In this document: piece after piece, positions 19,917 to 29,939 of the stretch | Layout: every line of letters starts with the position of its first letter | Numbering within the stretch: the stretch's first letter is position 1 | Assembly: GCF_021568285.1 (NCBI RefSeq) | Contig: NZ_JAKGTQ010000004.1 | Coordinates: 227,525 to 291,524, forward strand | DNA: 64,000 bases | Direction of reading: 5' to 3' | Source of the DNA: Rheinheimera sp. UJ63 | GTDB lineage: Bacteria; Pseudomonadota; Gammaproteobacteria; Enterobacterales; Alteromonadaceae | Translations under genes and position numbers: made by a program | Notes under the pieces: model-generated | Seen by the model: the letters and a program-made list of their open reading frames with translations, nothing else | Told to the model about the DNA's origin: nothing | Databases searched by the model: none

Positions 19917-21518
19917 ATGGCAGCAGTAACAACTTGTGGCGCGCTGACTATTAAAGGCGCAATGCCTGAAGCCTATCAAGAAATTTTAACGCCAGCGGCT
20001 TGCGAATTTGTCGCAGAGCTTGCTCAATTATTCCGCCCGCCGTTAAAAGCGCTGTTAAGCGCACGGCAACAACGCCAAGCCAAATATGATGCCGGTGCTT
20101 TACCTGACTTTTTAGCAGAAACGGCAGCGATCCGCCAAGGCGATTGGCAAGTGGCCGCTTTACCCGCTGATTTGCAAGATCGTCGTGTTGAAATTACTGG
20201 GCCGGTAGAACGCAAAATGATCATAAACGCGTTAAATGCGGATGTTAAAGTGTTTATGGCCGATTTTGAAGACTCGCAAACACCCAGTTGGGATGGCATG
20301 GTGGAAGGGCAAATCAATTTGCGCGATGCTAACCTTGGCACGATCAGTTATACCGATCCACAAAGCGGCAAACATTATGCGCTAAAAGAGCATCCCGCTT
20401 TATTAATTGCCCGTGTGCGTGGCTTGCATTTATGGGAAAAACACATTGAGTTGGCAGGTGAACCGATCCCCGGTGGCTTGGTCGATTTTGCTTTATATTT
20501 TTATCATAACTATCGCACCCGCCTGAAAAATGGTACCGGTGTGTATTATTACGTACCCAAATTACAAAGCCATTTAGAAGCCAAATGGTGGGATGATATC
20601 TTCCGTTACACCGAGCAACGTTTTGCTGTGCCTATTGGGACGATCCGCGCGACCGTGTTGATCGAAACGCTGCCAGCGGCCTTTGAAATGGACGAAATCC
20701 TTTATATGATGAAAGATCATATCGTGGCACTAAACTGTGGTCGTTGGGATTATATCTTCAGTTATATCAAAACATTAAACAACCATCCGGATCGCGTGTT
20801 ACCCGATCGGCAGGTCGTTTCTATGCATAAGCCTTTTTTAAGTGCTTACTCTCGCTTACTGATTAAAACCTGTCATAAACGTGGCGCTTTAGCCATGGGC
20901 GGCATGGCGGCCTTTATTCCGGCAAAAGATCCGGCGGTGAATGCCGCGATTTTAGAGCGCGTGACCGCCGATAAAGAATTGGAAGCGAGTAATGGCCATG
21001 ATGGTACTTGGGTGGCACACCCTGGTTTAGCCGCAACGGCCAACGGTGTGTTTGCCAAGTACTTAGGTGATAACACTAACCAGTTAGCCGTATCACGTGC
21101 TGACGATGCACCGATCACCGCTGCCGAGTTACTCGCGCCCTGTGATGGTGATCGTACGGAAGAGGGCATGCGTACTAACATCCGCGTTGCCTTGCAATAC
21201 TTAGCGGCGTGGATCAGCGGCAAAGGTTGTGTGCCCATTTATGGCTTAATGGAAGATGCCGCCACAGCGGAAATCTCTCGCACTTCCATTTGGCAATGGA
21301 TTAAACATGGTAAAGAGTTAAGTAACGGTAAACTTGTTACCAAAGCCCTATTTGCTTCTTTTTTAGAGGAAGAGGCAAAGGTGGTGTTAGCAGAAGTTGG
21401 GGCAGAAGTGTGGCAAAGCCAGAATTTTGCTCGGGCGCAAGCCTTATTGCTAGACATTACCACAGCTGATGAACTGACAGATTTCCTAACCCTGCCAGCT
21501 TATCAGTTGCTTGATTAA
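19917..21518 (+). CDS. aceB: Malate synthase A
   Basis: A 533-residue cytoplasmic enzyme that condenses glyoxylate with acetyl-CoA to malate, the second step of the glyoxylate shunt. Length fits the A isoform. Recognisable stretches are FMADFEDSQTPSW, RVRGLHLWEKH (active-site Arg), ETLPAAFEMDEILYMM, and MEDAATAEISRTSIWQW with the catalytic acid. An AAGGA site precedes the ATG. A LysR gene converges from the right and aceA follows it, so the shunt enzymes are separated by their probable regulator. Confidence 0.97.
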   Translation: MAAVTTCGALTIKGAMPEAYQEILTPAACEFVAELAQLFRPPLKALLSARQQRQAKYDAGALPDFLAETAAIRQGDWQVAALPADLQDRRVEITGPVERKMIINALNADVKVFMADFEDSQTPSWDGMVEGQINLRDANLGTISYTDPQSGKHYALKEHPALLIARVRGLHLWEKHIELAGEPIPGGLVDFALYFYHNYRTRLKNGTGVYYYVPKLQSHLEAKWWDDIFRYTEQRFAVPIGTIRATVLIETLPAAFEMDEILYMMKDHIVALNCGRWDYIFSYIKTLNNHPDRVLPDRQVVSMHKPFLSAYSRLLIKTCHKRGALAMGGMAAFIPAKDPAVNAAILERVTADKELEASNGHDGTWVAHPGLAATANGVFAKYLGDNTNQLAVSRADDAPITAAELLAPCDGDRTEEGMRTNIRVALQYLAAWISGKGCVPIYGLMEDAATAEISRTSIWQWIKHGKELSNGKLVTKALFASFLEEEAKVVLAEVGAEVWQSQNFARAQALLLDITTADELTDFLTLPAYQLLD

Positions 21519-21536
21519 CCTGACGTAACCATTTTT

Positions 21537-21560
21537 GGGCGCGAGTTAGCGCCCTTTTTT
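21537..21560 (+). terminator. Terminator of aceB
   Basis: GGGCGC and GCGCCC pair around a six-base loop and six T residues follow. It lies 18 bases after the aceB stop, at the 3' end of the converging LysR gene. Confidence 0.88.
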
Positions 21561-22497
21561 ATTTGAGCTCTTCGGCTGTTTCGGCAATTAAGCGTCGAAA
21601 CCAGATATGGCTGGCATCCTGGTGTAACAAGGGGCTCCAGATCATCTTCAGTTCAATCGGTGGGATGGCAAAGGGCGGATCCATGATGGCCATGTTAGCG
21701 TCGTTCTCATATAGTCTAGCGGCTCTACTGGGCAAGGTGGCAATCAGATCGATACTAACCGCTAAATGCATGGCAACATGATAGTTACGGGTAAAAACGG
21801 TAATATTACGCTGCTTACCTAATTTGGCCAGCGCTTCATCAACCCAACCGAGCTTCTGTACGTCTTTCGGATCCATCCCTACGCCAACACCAAAACCGGT
21901 TTTACTGACCCAAATATGTTGGGATTTTAAATAGCTATCCAAATTGAAGCTCTGTAAAACAGGATTTTGACGGTTGATCAAACAAGAAAAACTATCTCGC
22001 CAAACGGTTTTTTGATGGAACGACTGCGGTAAATGATCAAAGCGGTTAATGGCCATATCGACCTTACCATTTTCCACATCATGAAAGTTAACATCTGACG
22101 GTGTCATTATATCTAAGCTGCTGAACGGCGCTTGTACGCGTAGCTTTTTCAACAAGGCTGGGATCAAGGTTGAGGCCGCATAATCACTGGCCATAATACG
22201 AAAAACCCGTTGGCTTTGTGACGGTTCAAAGTCTTTATTGGGCTGTAAGGTTTCTTCTAGGGTGAGCAATACACCACGCACTATAGGCGCTAATTCACGG
22301 GCGCGTTCAGTGGGCACCATGCCTTCTGAGGTGCGCACTAATACCGGATCGTTTAACAAATCACGCAAGCGTTTTAAACCATTACTCATCGCTGGCTGAG
22401 TGATATTTAATTGGTTCGCCGCTCGAGTCACATTCTGTTCTCGTAGCAATACATCCAAGTAAACCAACAGGTTTAAGTCCATCTTATTAATATTCAT
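21559..22497 (-). CDS. LysR-family regulator between aceB and aceA
   Basis: A regulator of about 312 residues with an N-terminal winged helix (TRAANQLNITQPAMSNGLKRLR) and a LysR effector-binding domain. It lies between the two glyoxylate-shunt genes, converging with aceB and divergent from aceA, which suggests that it controls one or both; that is inference from position. The ATG at 22497 is chosen; a TTG at 22518 and an ATG at 22482 are alternatives, none with a strong ribosome site. Confidence 0.9.
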   Translation of the reverse strand: MNINKMDLNLLVYLDVLLREQNVTRAANQLNITQPAMSNGLKRLRDLLNDPVLVRTSEGMVPTERARELAPIVRGVLLTLEETLQPNKDFEPSQSQRVFRIMASDYAASTLIPALLKKLRVQAPFSSLDIMTPSDVNFHDVENGKVDMAINRFDHLPQSFHQKTVWRDSFSCLINRQNPVLQSFNLDSYLKSQHIWVSKTGFGVGVGMDPKDVQKLGWVDEALAKLGKQRNITVFTRNYHVAMHLAVSIDLIATLPSRAARLYENDANMAIMDPPFAIPPIELKMIWSPLLHQDASHIWFRRLIAETAEELK

Positions 22498-22616
22498 CAG
22501 TAAAATACTCAGCAGCAATATTATTCGTGTTCTGAATCATAACATTGGCCAGAGCAAGACCCAAGCTGTGGTACTAACATTCACAAAATAAATGACGAGC
22601 ATCATAAAAATCAGCT

Positions 22617-22645
22617 TTATGAATTACAGTTTTGTTGGCTATAGT
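22617..22645 (+). promoter_or_regulatory. Possible aceA promoter
   Basis: TTATGA and TATAGT are separated by 17 bases, with the -10 ending about 48 bases before the aceA start. The -35 is poor, as would suit an activator-dependent promoter; the LysR gene is transcribed divergently from the same gap. Confidence 0.35.
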
Positions 22646-22693
22646 GAAAGCACACCAACCCAGTTACGAAAAATTGTTTAAGAGGGAAACACT

Positions 22694-24286
22694 ATGTCAG
22701 CTTACTCAGATCACGTGCAACAAGTCGAAGCGTTATGTGGCAAAGAAAAAGGCTGGAATGCTATCAGCCCAGAGTATGCAGCTCGCATGCGTTTACAAAA
22801 TCGTTTTCACACGGGTTTAGATATTGCGAAATACACCGCAAAAATTATGCGTGAAGATATGGCCGCTTACGATGCGGATAGCAGCCAATACACCCAGTCA
22901 TTAGGTTGCTGGCATGGTTTTATTGGTCAGCAAAAACTGATCGCCATTAAAAAGCACTTTGGTAGCACCAAGCGTAAATACTTATACTTATCCGGTTGGA
23001 TGATTGCAGCACTGCGTTCAGAGTTTGGCCCTTTACCTGATCAATCTATGCATGAGAAAACTTCAGTACCGGCCTTAATTGCTGAATTGTACAACTTCTT
23101 AAAACAAGCTGATGCGCGTGAGTTAGGCGGCTTGTTCCGTGATCTAGATGCCGCACGTGCTGCCGGTGATGCCGCTAAAGCTGCCGCAGTACAAAACAAA
23201 ATCGATAACTTTGAAACGCACGTAGTACCGATCATTGCCGATATCGATGCCGGTTTTGGTAACGAAGAAGCCACTTACTTACTCGCGAAAAAAATGATCG
23301 AAGCCGGTGCTTGTGCCATTCAGATTGAAAACCAAGTATCGGATGAGAAACAGTGTGGTCACCAAGACGGAAAAGTCACCGTGCCGCATGCCGACTTCTT
23401 ATCAAAAATTAATGCCGTACGTTACGCTTTCCTAGAGTTAGGTGTGGATGACGGTGTTATCGTTGCCCGTACCGATTCATTAGGTGCTGGTTTAACCAAG
23501 CAAATTGCCGTAACCAACGAGCCAGGCGACTTGGGCGACCAATACAACAGCTTCTTAGATGGTGATTATATTAGCAGCGCCGATGATATTGCCAACGGTG
23601 ATGTGGTGGTCAAAGCCAATGGTAAGCTGTTAAAACCAAAACGCTTAGCCAGTGGCTTATTCCAGTTCAAAGCCGGTTCAGGTGTGGATCGTGTGGTACT
23701 AGACTGTATCACATCACTGCAGAACGGTGCTGACCTACTGTGGATTGAAACTGAGAAACCACATATTGGTCAAATCAAGGATATGGTTGACCGGATCCGT
23801 GAGGTGGTTCCTGGCGCTAAGCTGGTTTATAACAACAGCCCATCTTTTAACTGGACGCTTAACTTCCGTCAACAAGTGTTCGATGCATGGAAAACTGCAG
23901 GTAAAGACGTTTCAGCTTATGATCGTGCCGGCTTGATGGCAGAGCAATATGATACAACGGAACTAGCCCTAGAGGCCGACAACCGTATCCGTACTTTCCA
24001 AGCTGATGCGGCGCGTGAAGCGGGGATTTTCCACCACTTAATTACTTTACCTACTTATCACACGGCAGCGTTGTCGACAGATAACTTGGCGAAAGAGTAC
24101 TTTGGTGCCGCCGGTATGCTGGGTTATGTTGCAGGCGTACAACGTAAAGAAATCCGTCAAGGTATCGCCTGTGTGAAACACCAAAACATGTCAGGTTCTG
24201 ATATTGGTGATGATCACAAAGAGTACTTCTCTGGTGATGCCGCGTTAAAAGCCGGTGGTTCGCATAACACGATGAACCAGTTCTAA
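22694..24286 (+). CDS. aceA: Isocitrate lyase, long Pseudomonas-type
   Basis: A 530-residue cytoplasmic enzyme that splits isocitrate to glyoxylate and succinate. It is about 100 residues longer than the E. coli enzyme, and the catalytic loop reads KQCGHQDGKV (Cys221) instead of KKCGHLGGK, which is the form seen in the Pseudomonas aeruginosa type. An AGAGGGA ribosome site precedes the ATG. A strong terminator follows, so it is transcribed alone. Confidence 0.97.
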   Translation: MSAYSDHVQQVEALCGKEKGWNAISPEYAARMRLQNRFHTGLDIAKYTAKIMREDMAAYDADSSQYTQSLGCWHGFIGQQKLIAIKKHFGSTKRKYLYLSGWMIAALRSEFGPLPDQSMHEKTSVPALIAELYNFLKQADARELGGLFRDLDAARAAGDAAKAAAVQNKIDNFETHVVPIIADIDAGFGNEEATYLLAKKMIEAGACAIQIENQVSDEKQCGHQDGKVTVPHADFLSKINAVRYAFLELGVDDGVIVARTDSLGAGLTKQIAVTNEPGDLGDQYNSFLDGDYISSADDIANGDVVVKANGKLLKPKRLASGLFQFKAGSGVDRVVLDCITSLQNGADLLWIETEKPHIGQIKDMVDRIREVVPGAKLVYNNSPSFNWTLNFRQQVFDAWKTAGKDVSAYDRAGLMAEQYDTTELALEADNRIRTFQADAAREAGIFHHLITLPTYHTAALSTDNLAKEYFGAAGMLGYVAGVQRKEIRQGIACVKHQNMSGSDIGDDHKEYFSGDAALKAGGSHNTMNQF

Positions 24287-24336
24287 GCGTTAAATTGTGT
24301 CTTACTTTCGCAACGTGGTCAGGTTAATCTGACGTT

Positions 24337-24361
24337 GGGCAGCCAGTGGCTGCCCTTTTTT
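24337..24361 (+). terminator. Terminator of aceA
   Basis: GGGCAGCC and GGCTGCCC form an 8-bp stem with loop AGT, followed by six T residues, 50 bases after the aceA stop. Confidence 0.92.
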
Positions 24362-24406
24362 ATGCCGCTAATCACAGCGCAAGCGGATAAAACGCTAATG
24401 CTCGCT

Positions 24407-25099
24407 TTAGAAACGGCTATCAGGCTCAACCAGATGCGGCTTACCTTTTATATAGGCACGGCGAAACTGCACAAAGTAGTCACGCAGGGCTGTGGCTGCC
24501 AGCGGTTCAGCTGCCAGCTCTAACACGGCAATAGCGACCTCAGCGGTACAAAGTTGATGTAAATGAGCGGCTTCACGCAGCACATAATCACTGGCTTGAG
24601 TGGGTTGAATACCCAGCACCGGTAATGTTGCTAAATACGGGCTGCGAAACATTTTTTTGGCTTCGCGCCAAGTGCCATCTAGCATCACAAACAGTGGAAT
24701 GCGCTCAGCGGTGGCTTGCGCCAACGCGTTGGCGTCAGCTATACAGCGCTCTGGCGCAGCATATTGTTGTGGGAACACCACAATAGGCACATATTTGGGA
24801 TCGTGGAGTAGTGCTAATAAAGCGGCATCTGGCTGGGTGCGATCCCAAACAAAGGCATGGCTATCGGCGGCAATATCACAAATCAGTCGGCCGGTATTGG
24901 TGGGTTTGTAACATTCGCCGGTGTACATAATAAAGCAGAAAGCCGCGCGCGCTTGTGGCGCGGGGCGAAGCGCACAAATACATGCCGTGGCGGGCAATAA
25001 ACAGTTTTCACAGCGGCGCACCTTACTCCCCCGAGCATTAAATACCCGCGTGGCTTTAAGTAGCTCACGTTGTCGTAATTCTAAGATGGCGTTGGCCAT
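24407..25099 (-). CDS. tapT: DTW-domain tRNA-uridine aminocarboxypropyltransferase
   Basis: A 230-residue protein of the DTW family (YfiP/TapT type). The family enzyme transfers the aminocarboxypropyl group of S-adenosylmethionine to uridine 47 of tRNA, giving acp3U. Visible signs are an N-terminal zinc-binding set of cysteines (CENCLLPATACIC, about residues 30-42) and the signature LDGTWREAKKM near residue 140. It converges with aceA and is divergent from the pseudouridine synthase gene. Which tRNA is modified cannot be read here. Confidence 0.82.
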   Translation of the reverse strand: MANAILELRQRELLKATRVFNARGSKVRRCENCLLPATACICALRPAPQARAAFCFIMYTGECYKPTNTGRLICDIAADSHAFVWDRTQPDAALLALLHDPKYVPIVVFPQQYAAPERCIADANALAQATAERIPLFVMLDGTWREAKKMFRSPYLATLPVLGIQPTQASDYVLREAAHLHQLCTAEVAIAVLELAAEPLAATALRDYFVQFRRAYIKGKPHLVEPDSRF

Positions 25100-25225
25100 G
25101 ATGGTGCATCCTCTTGCGCGTGTGTTTGCGGTGCTGTGCTTGCTAACAGGCGCGTATTGTACGGACTTTTATGCTAAAATTCGCGCTCTTTTTGTGAACG
25201 GCAGGCCTTAGGCGCGAGTGACTTT

Positions 25226-26134
25226 GTGAGTATTGCAACCCAAGCTTCAGAAATTACCCTACCGGCAAATAATGCGGGATGGCCGACGGTTTTGGCTTTT
25301 TTAATCGCGAAGTTTCCAGGCGTCTCGGCTGCGGTTTGGCAACAGCGCATTCAACAGGGTAAAGTGCATTGGTATCAAGGCGAGTGTATTAACGAACACA
25401 GCGCTTTTTTACCCAGTCGGCGGCTTTGCTATTACCGCGAAGTCGAAACCGAGCCGGTGATCCCGTTTGCGCATCGTATTATCTATCAAGATGCGCACCT
25501 GTTAGTGGCCGATAAACCGCATTTTTTGCCGGTTACCCCAGGGGGCAGCTTTGTTAATGAATGCCTGTTGCAACGTTTAAAAACAGACACCGGCAATCAA
25601 GATTTAGTGCCTCTGCATCGTTTAGATCGCGATACCGCGGGTTTGGTGCTATTTAGCCTGCAAGCCGACAGCCGTGCGCTTTATAGTCAGTTATTTAGTG
25701 CTGGGCAGATCAGTAAAACCTATTATGCGGTGGCAGAGGTGGCGCAGTTTCATGATGCACTGCCGCAACAATGGCAGCTGCATAATCGGATTGAGAAAAG
25801 CCAGCCCCGGTTTTTAAATAAAATTTGTGCTGGCGAGCCAAACGCCTCATCAACGATCCGCTTGCTTAAGGTTGAGGCCGGTTTAGGGGTGTTTCAGTTA
25901 CAAGCACATACCGGCAAAACGCATCAACTACGCTTACATATGCAAAGTTTAGGCTGGCCGATTTTACACGATGCCTATTATCCCGTGTTAAAAGCTAAAA
26001 ACAGCGGCGATTTTAGCCAGCCGTTGCAATTATTGGCCGCTGAAGTCAGTTTTATCGATCCGATCAGCGCCGAGTTACGGCGCTTTTACTCTGAGCAAAA
26101 ACTCGCCTTTGGCCCCGCTTTAGCCGCAGATTAA
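25226..26134 (+). CDS. RluA-family pseudouridine synthase
   Basis: A 302-residue RNA modification enzyme of the RluA superfamily. The catalytic Asp lies in HRLDRDTAGLVLF near residue 135, preceded by an S4-like N-terminal domain and followed by the TGKTHQLRLHM motif. The start is a GTG. It resembles the TruC/RluA-like branch, but the target uridine cannot be told from sequence alone. It lies next to the DTW-domain gene, another RNA modifier. Confidence 0.9.
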   Translation: MSIATQASEITLPANNAGWPTVLAFLIAKFPGVSAAVWQQRIQQGKVHWYQGECINEHSAFLPSRRLCYYREVETEPVIPFAHRIIYQDAHLLVADKPHFLPVTPGGSFVNECLLQRLKTDTGNQDLVPLHRLDRDTAGLVLFSLQADSRALYSQLFSAGQISKTYYAVAEVAQFHDALPQQWQLHNRIEKSQPRFLNKICAGEPNASSTIRLLKVEAGLGVFQLQAHTGKTHQLRLHMQSLGWPILHDAYYPVLKAKNSGDFSQPLQLLAAEVSFIDPISAELRRFYSEQKLAFGPALAAD

Positions 26135-26143
26135 GCCAGCGGC

Positions 26144-26599
26144 TTAGCGCGTGCGGCTTTGTAAAATACGATCTAATTGATTGGCAAAGGCTTGTCGATC
26201 AGCCTGATTGAGCGTGGCGGGGCCACCCGATTGAATACCGCTGGCGCGCAGCGTTTCCATAAAGTCGCGCATCGTCAGTTTTTGCTTGATGGTATCGGCG
26301 TGATAACGCTCACCCCGAGGGTTGAGTGCCAAGCCGCCTTTGGCGATAACCTCGGCAGCAAGCGGAATATCCGCCGTGATCACCAGATCGTCCACTTGGC
26401 AACGCCGCACTATTTCATTATCGGCTTCATCAAAACCTTTACTGACGGTCAGGCTACTAATATAAGCCGAGGGTGGCGTCCGTAGCGGTTGATTGGCTAC
26501 CAGAATGAGCGGGCATTGTTTACGCTCGGCAGCGCGATATAAAATTTCTTTAATCACAGTAGGGCAAGCGTCAGCATCAACCCAAATGGTAAAAGACAT
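26144..26599 (-). CDS. UPF0178 (YaiI-like) protein
   Basis: A 151-residue protein with the UPF0178/DUF188 signature: [15 protein letters not shown] at the N-terminus, [12 protein letters not shown] and [11 protein letters not shown]. The fold is PIN/NYN-like with conserved acidic residues, suggesting a nuclease, but no activity is established for the family. It starts 18 bases after... the upstream aceK lies at higher coordinates on the other side of a short gap and its stop is close, so the two could be cotranscribed on the minus strand with aceK first. Confidence 0.9.
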   Translation of the reverse strand: MSFTIWVDADACPTVIKEILYRAAERKQCPLILVANQPLRTPPSAYISSLTVSKGFDEADNEIVRRCQVDDLVITADIPLAAEVIAKGGLALNPRGERYHADTIKQKLTMRDFMETLRASGIQSGGPATLNQADRQAFANQLDRILQSRTR

Positions 26600-26617
26600 A
26601 AGTGTTCTCAGCTTAAT

Positions 26618-28348
26618 TTAACGGGAATAACGTTGGCTAAAGCGCATCGCCTGCGGGTAGGGGAAAATATCCTCCACGATGCCTTGGCGAATATGATACT
26701 GCTTTTTTCGCCAATAGGCGGCATCCAATAATTCGGGATGCTGACTAAACAGTAACTCACGGATCTGGGCTTGCGGTGTCACAAAGGTGGCGATTTGTTC
26801 TGGAAAAACATCGCCGGGCTCGGCCCAGCAATTCGCTTCTGCGTTTATTGCATCTTCAAAACTATCGGTTTTGGGCAAAGAACGAAAATTCACATCTAAC
26901 AAATACTGCACTTCGTCATAATCATAAAATACCACGCGGTTATGTCGGGTAACGCCAAAGTTTTTCAAGAGCATATCGCCAGGAAAGATATTGGCGGCGA
27001 TCATTTCTTTAAGCGCGAGGCCGTAGTCATCCATAATTAAGGCTTTTTGCTGATCAGTGGCCTGCTCTAAATACAAGTTCAATGGCACCATGCGTCGTTC
27101 GATATATAGGTGCTTAATCACGACTAAGTCATCTTCGATCTGCAAGGAACCGGCAATACTGTGTTGTAACTCGGCTAATAAATCGGCATCAAAGCGGTTT
27201 CTGGGTAGGGCAACATCGGAATACTCTAAGGTATCCGCCATCCGGCCGACCCGGTCGTGTCCTTTTACTAACTGATAGCGGGCTTTGACGGTCGCACGGT
27301 CAAACGGCTTACTTTCAGCAAATTTATCGCGGATCACTTTAAAAACATAAGGAAAAGACGGCAGCGTAAATACCATCATCACCATACCCCGGGTACCTGG
27401 CGCGGCGACAAACTGATCTTTACTGCGGCTTAGGTGTGACAAGAGCTCTCGATAAAATTCGGTTTTGCCTTGTTTATGTAAGCCAATCGCGGCATAGAGT
27501 TCAGCTAGGGTTTTATGCGGGATCAGTTCACGTAGAAAATGCACCAGCGCTGAGGGCACGGGGCACTCCACCATAAAATACGCGCGTGAGAAGCCAAAGA
27601 TAATACTCATTTGTTGCGGATCGGTCAGTAGGGTATCGAGGTACAAGCCTCGCTCGGTGTCATGCAATAGCGGAATAATAAAAGGTTGTTGTCCTTCTGG
27701 GCTGACCACTCGGCCCACTATATAGGCCGCTTTATTACGAAAAAACGGTGTGCGTAAAATATCTAAACGCAGTAAATGAACCGGATAAGCGCCATGGCTG
27801 GATTGGGCAATAAAGCTGCGCAAAATGCAGCGAATATCATGCTCTAAATCGATAAAGGGCGTGTTAAAACCAAAGGCTCCAATAATATTACGAATAGACT
27901 GCTTCAAGCCGGCTTGGGCCGGAAAATAGCTTTCATATACGGATGAAATAGGGGCGGGTAGATGCTGTTTGTCTAAGGTTGATTCGACAAAGATATTTTG
28001 ATTATGAAAGTATTTGCGGGCAAATAAGCGACAAAACACCGAATTATAGAAGGTTTCAGCCAATTCGGCTTGCGGGTGAAATAACAGGTATTCTAAATAA
28101 TGCTGCTTCACTTGCTGCCATAGCGGTTCGTTTAAGCATTCGGCAGGTAACTGGGCTTGCAGGTTAGCGATGGTTTCATTCACCCGTATATCGTAAAACT
28201 GGATGCGCTCAGAACTATCTTGCTGATAGGCTTGCCAATCGGCTTGTTCAAAACGTTGCCAAGCTCTGCCGGTGACTTGCTGAAATAAACGAAAGTGTTT
28301 GCGAAAGCCTTTTAAGATAATCTCGGCAATTTGCCGGGCTTGCTTCAT
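26618..28348 (-). CDS. aceK: Isocitrate dehydrogenase kinase/phosphatase
   Basis: A 576-residue bifunctional enzyme that phosphorylates and so inactivates isocitrate dehydrogenase, sending isocitrate into the glyoxylate shunt, and also reverses this. The length matches the E. coli protein. The nucleotide-binding loop VAAPGTRGMVMMVFTLPS (about residue 310) and the kinase region DMLLKNFGVT followed by VVFYDYDEVQYL are present. It lies about 2.3 kb past aceA, in the opposite orientation, rather than in an aceBAK operon. UPF0178 follows 18 bases downstream. Confidence 0.96.
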   Translation of the reverse strand: MKQARQIAEIILKGFRKHFRLFQQVTGRAWQRFEQADWQAYQQDSSERIQFYDIRVNETIANLQAQLPAECLNEPLWQQVKQHYLEYLLFHPQAELAETFYNSVFCRLFARKYFHNQNIFVESTLDKQHLPAPISSVYESYFPAQAGLKQSIRNIIGAFGFNTPFIDLEHDIRCILRSFIAQSSHGAYPVHLLRLDILRTPFFRNKAAYIVGRVVSPEGQQPFIIPLLHDTERGLYLDTLLTDPQQMSIIFGFSRAYFMVECPVPSALVHFLRELIPHKTLAELYAAIGLHKQGKTEFYRELLSHLSRSKDQFVAAPGTRGMVMMVFTLPSFPYVFKVIRDKFAESKPFDRATVKARYQLVKGHDRVGRMADTLEYSDVALPRNRFDADLLAELQHSIAGSLQIEDDLVVIKHLYIERRMVPLNLYLEQATDQQKALIMDDYGLALKEMIAANIFPGDMLLKNFGVTRHNRVVFYDYDEVQYLLDVNFRSLPKTDSFEDAINAEANCWAEPGDVFPEQIATFVTPQAQIRELLFSQHPELLDAAYWRKKQYHIRQGIVEDIFPYPQAMRFSQRYSR

Positions 28349-28456
28349 AGCGGAAACCTAAAAATATAGAATACCGTTACTGTATGACAAAGCCTGCATG
28401 GCGGCAAGTTAACGTCACGGATGCAAAGTGATACGCTAACTTGCCTGCGTTGCTGC

Positions 28457-29893
28457 TTAAGCCGCGTTCTCTAACACGGTGGTCTGTTGCGTGCTTAGTT
28501 CAGGCTGCACATCATCACCGTAATCAAACATCACGGCTAAAACCAAAACAACGGATGATGCCAACATTAACTTGAAGATCAGCGGCAAGCAGAAGCGGAA
28601 CCAATGGCCATAAGGAATACCGGCAATACCAATAATGCCCATTAAAATCGCATTGGTGGGAATAATCATATTAGAAAAGCCATCACCAAATTGGTAAGCC
28701 AACACCGCCACTTGCCGTGGTATTTCTAACAGATCGGCCAGCGGCACCATCAGCGGCATGGTGACATAAGCTTGACCACTACCAGAAGGGATAAAAAAGT
28801 TTAACAGCGTTTGAATGACCAGCATGCCGATGGCGGCAATTTCAGCCCCAACATACGACAGTGGCATCGACATGCCATGCACCAGTGAATGCAGTACCTG
28901 ACCATCTTCTAAAATCAATGAAATACCGCGAGCAACGCCAATTAAGATGGCAGTAGTGGTCAGATCCATGGTGCCTTCAATAAATTTCTTGGCCGCCGTG
29001 TCGGCGGAAATATTGCTAACTAATGTGGTAAATAGCCCCCAAGCAATAAACGCAGCGCCCAGTTCATATAAATACCAGCCATTAACCCGAATATTGTAAG
29101 CCACGATACCAATCGTCAGCACAAAACTGCCCAGTACCATGCGGTGTGCCAAGGTTAGCGCTGGATAATTGACTGCGGCCTTGTCACCTAGCGGGCAGGG
29201 CAAATCTTTGAGCATCGACTGGTTGGGATCGGCGAGCACTTTTTTAGAGTAAGACCAGACATGGTGAAAGCCGATTAATACAAAGGGTAAGAAGATCGCT
29301 GCGCGCAGCGGCCAGCCGGATAAAATAGGAATATCAGCAATTTGCTGAGCAATAACCAAAGTAAATGGATTGACCGCAGAGATACCGTAGCCAATACCAT
29401 AACCGGCAACGGTCATACCCACTGCGGTCATCGCATCGAGTCGCATCGCTTTACACAGCGCCACTAAAATCAACACAAATGGAATATATTCACCCGCTGT
29501 GCCAATAAAGCTCGAGGCCATGGCAAAGCAAAATACCACCATAAAAATCAGCAGTTGAGGTTGAGTACCAAAGCGCTCTAACAAACGGCCGATCAGCGCA
29601 TCGACCGTGCCGGTGGCGCGGGCAATGGATAACACACCGCCTAAAATCATCACAAAAAAGATTACATCTTGCGCTGAAGCAAAAGCTCGAGGTATGGCGG
29701 TTAATAATTGCCAAGGTGATAAATAGCTACGCTCTTCCACCAAGGTAAAAGTGCCTGCTTGCACGACAGAGCGGCCATTGGCCAGCGTCTCGGTTTGAAA
29801 GAAGCCTTGCGGCACAATCCAGGTGGCGATTAGCGCAAGCACCATCATGCTAAAGAGTAACGTCAGGGTGTGCGGTACTTTAAATTTTCCCAT
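28457..29893 (-). CDS. YfcC-family membrane transporter
   Basis: A 478-residue inner-membrane protein with about 11-12 hydrophobic helices, of the YfcC type in the ion-transporter (C4-dicarboxylate/arginine-ornithine-like) superfamily. Conserved glycine- and serine-rich loops include SSFIGTAGEYIPF, YGIGYGISAVNPFT and FIPSGSGQAYVTMPL. The substrate is not known for the family. The ATG at 29893 has AAAGGTC eight bases before it, which rules out the ORF's earlier start. A tandem heptamer repeat lies 47 bases upstream. Confidence 0.88.
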   Translation of the reverse strand: MGKFKVPHTLTLLFSMMVLALIATWIVPQGFFQTETLANGRSVVQAGTFTLVEERSYLSPWQLLTAIPRAFASAQDVIFFVMILGGVLSIARATGTVDALIGRLLERFGTQPQLLIFMVVFCFAMASSFIGTAGEYIPFVLILVALCKAMRLDAMTAVGMTVAGYGIGYGISAVNPFTLVIAQQIADIPILSGWPLRAAIFLPFVLIGFHHVWSYSKKVLADPNQSMLKDLPCPLGDKAAVNYPALTLAHRMVLGSFVLTIGIVAYNIRVNGWYLYELGAAFIAWGLFTTLVSNISADTAAKKFIEGTMDLTTTAILIGVARGISLILEDGQVLHSLVHGMSMPLSYVGAEIAAIGMLVIQTLLNFFIPSGSGQAYVTMPLMVPLADLLEIPRQVAVLAYQFGDGFSNMIIPTNAILMGIIGIAGIPYGHWFRFCLPLIFKLMLASSVVLVLAVMFDYGDDVQPELSTQQTTVLENAA

Positions 29894-29939
29894 AATAAGA
29901 CCTTTGTTGTGCGCTTGGCGCATCTTAGTGATAATTTTT

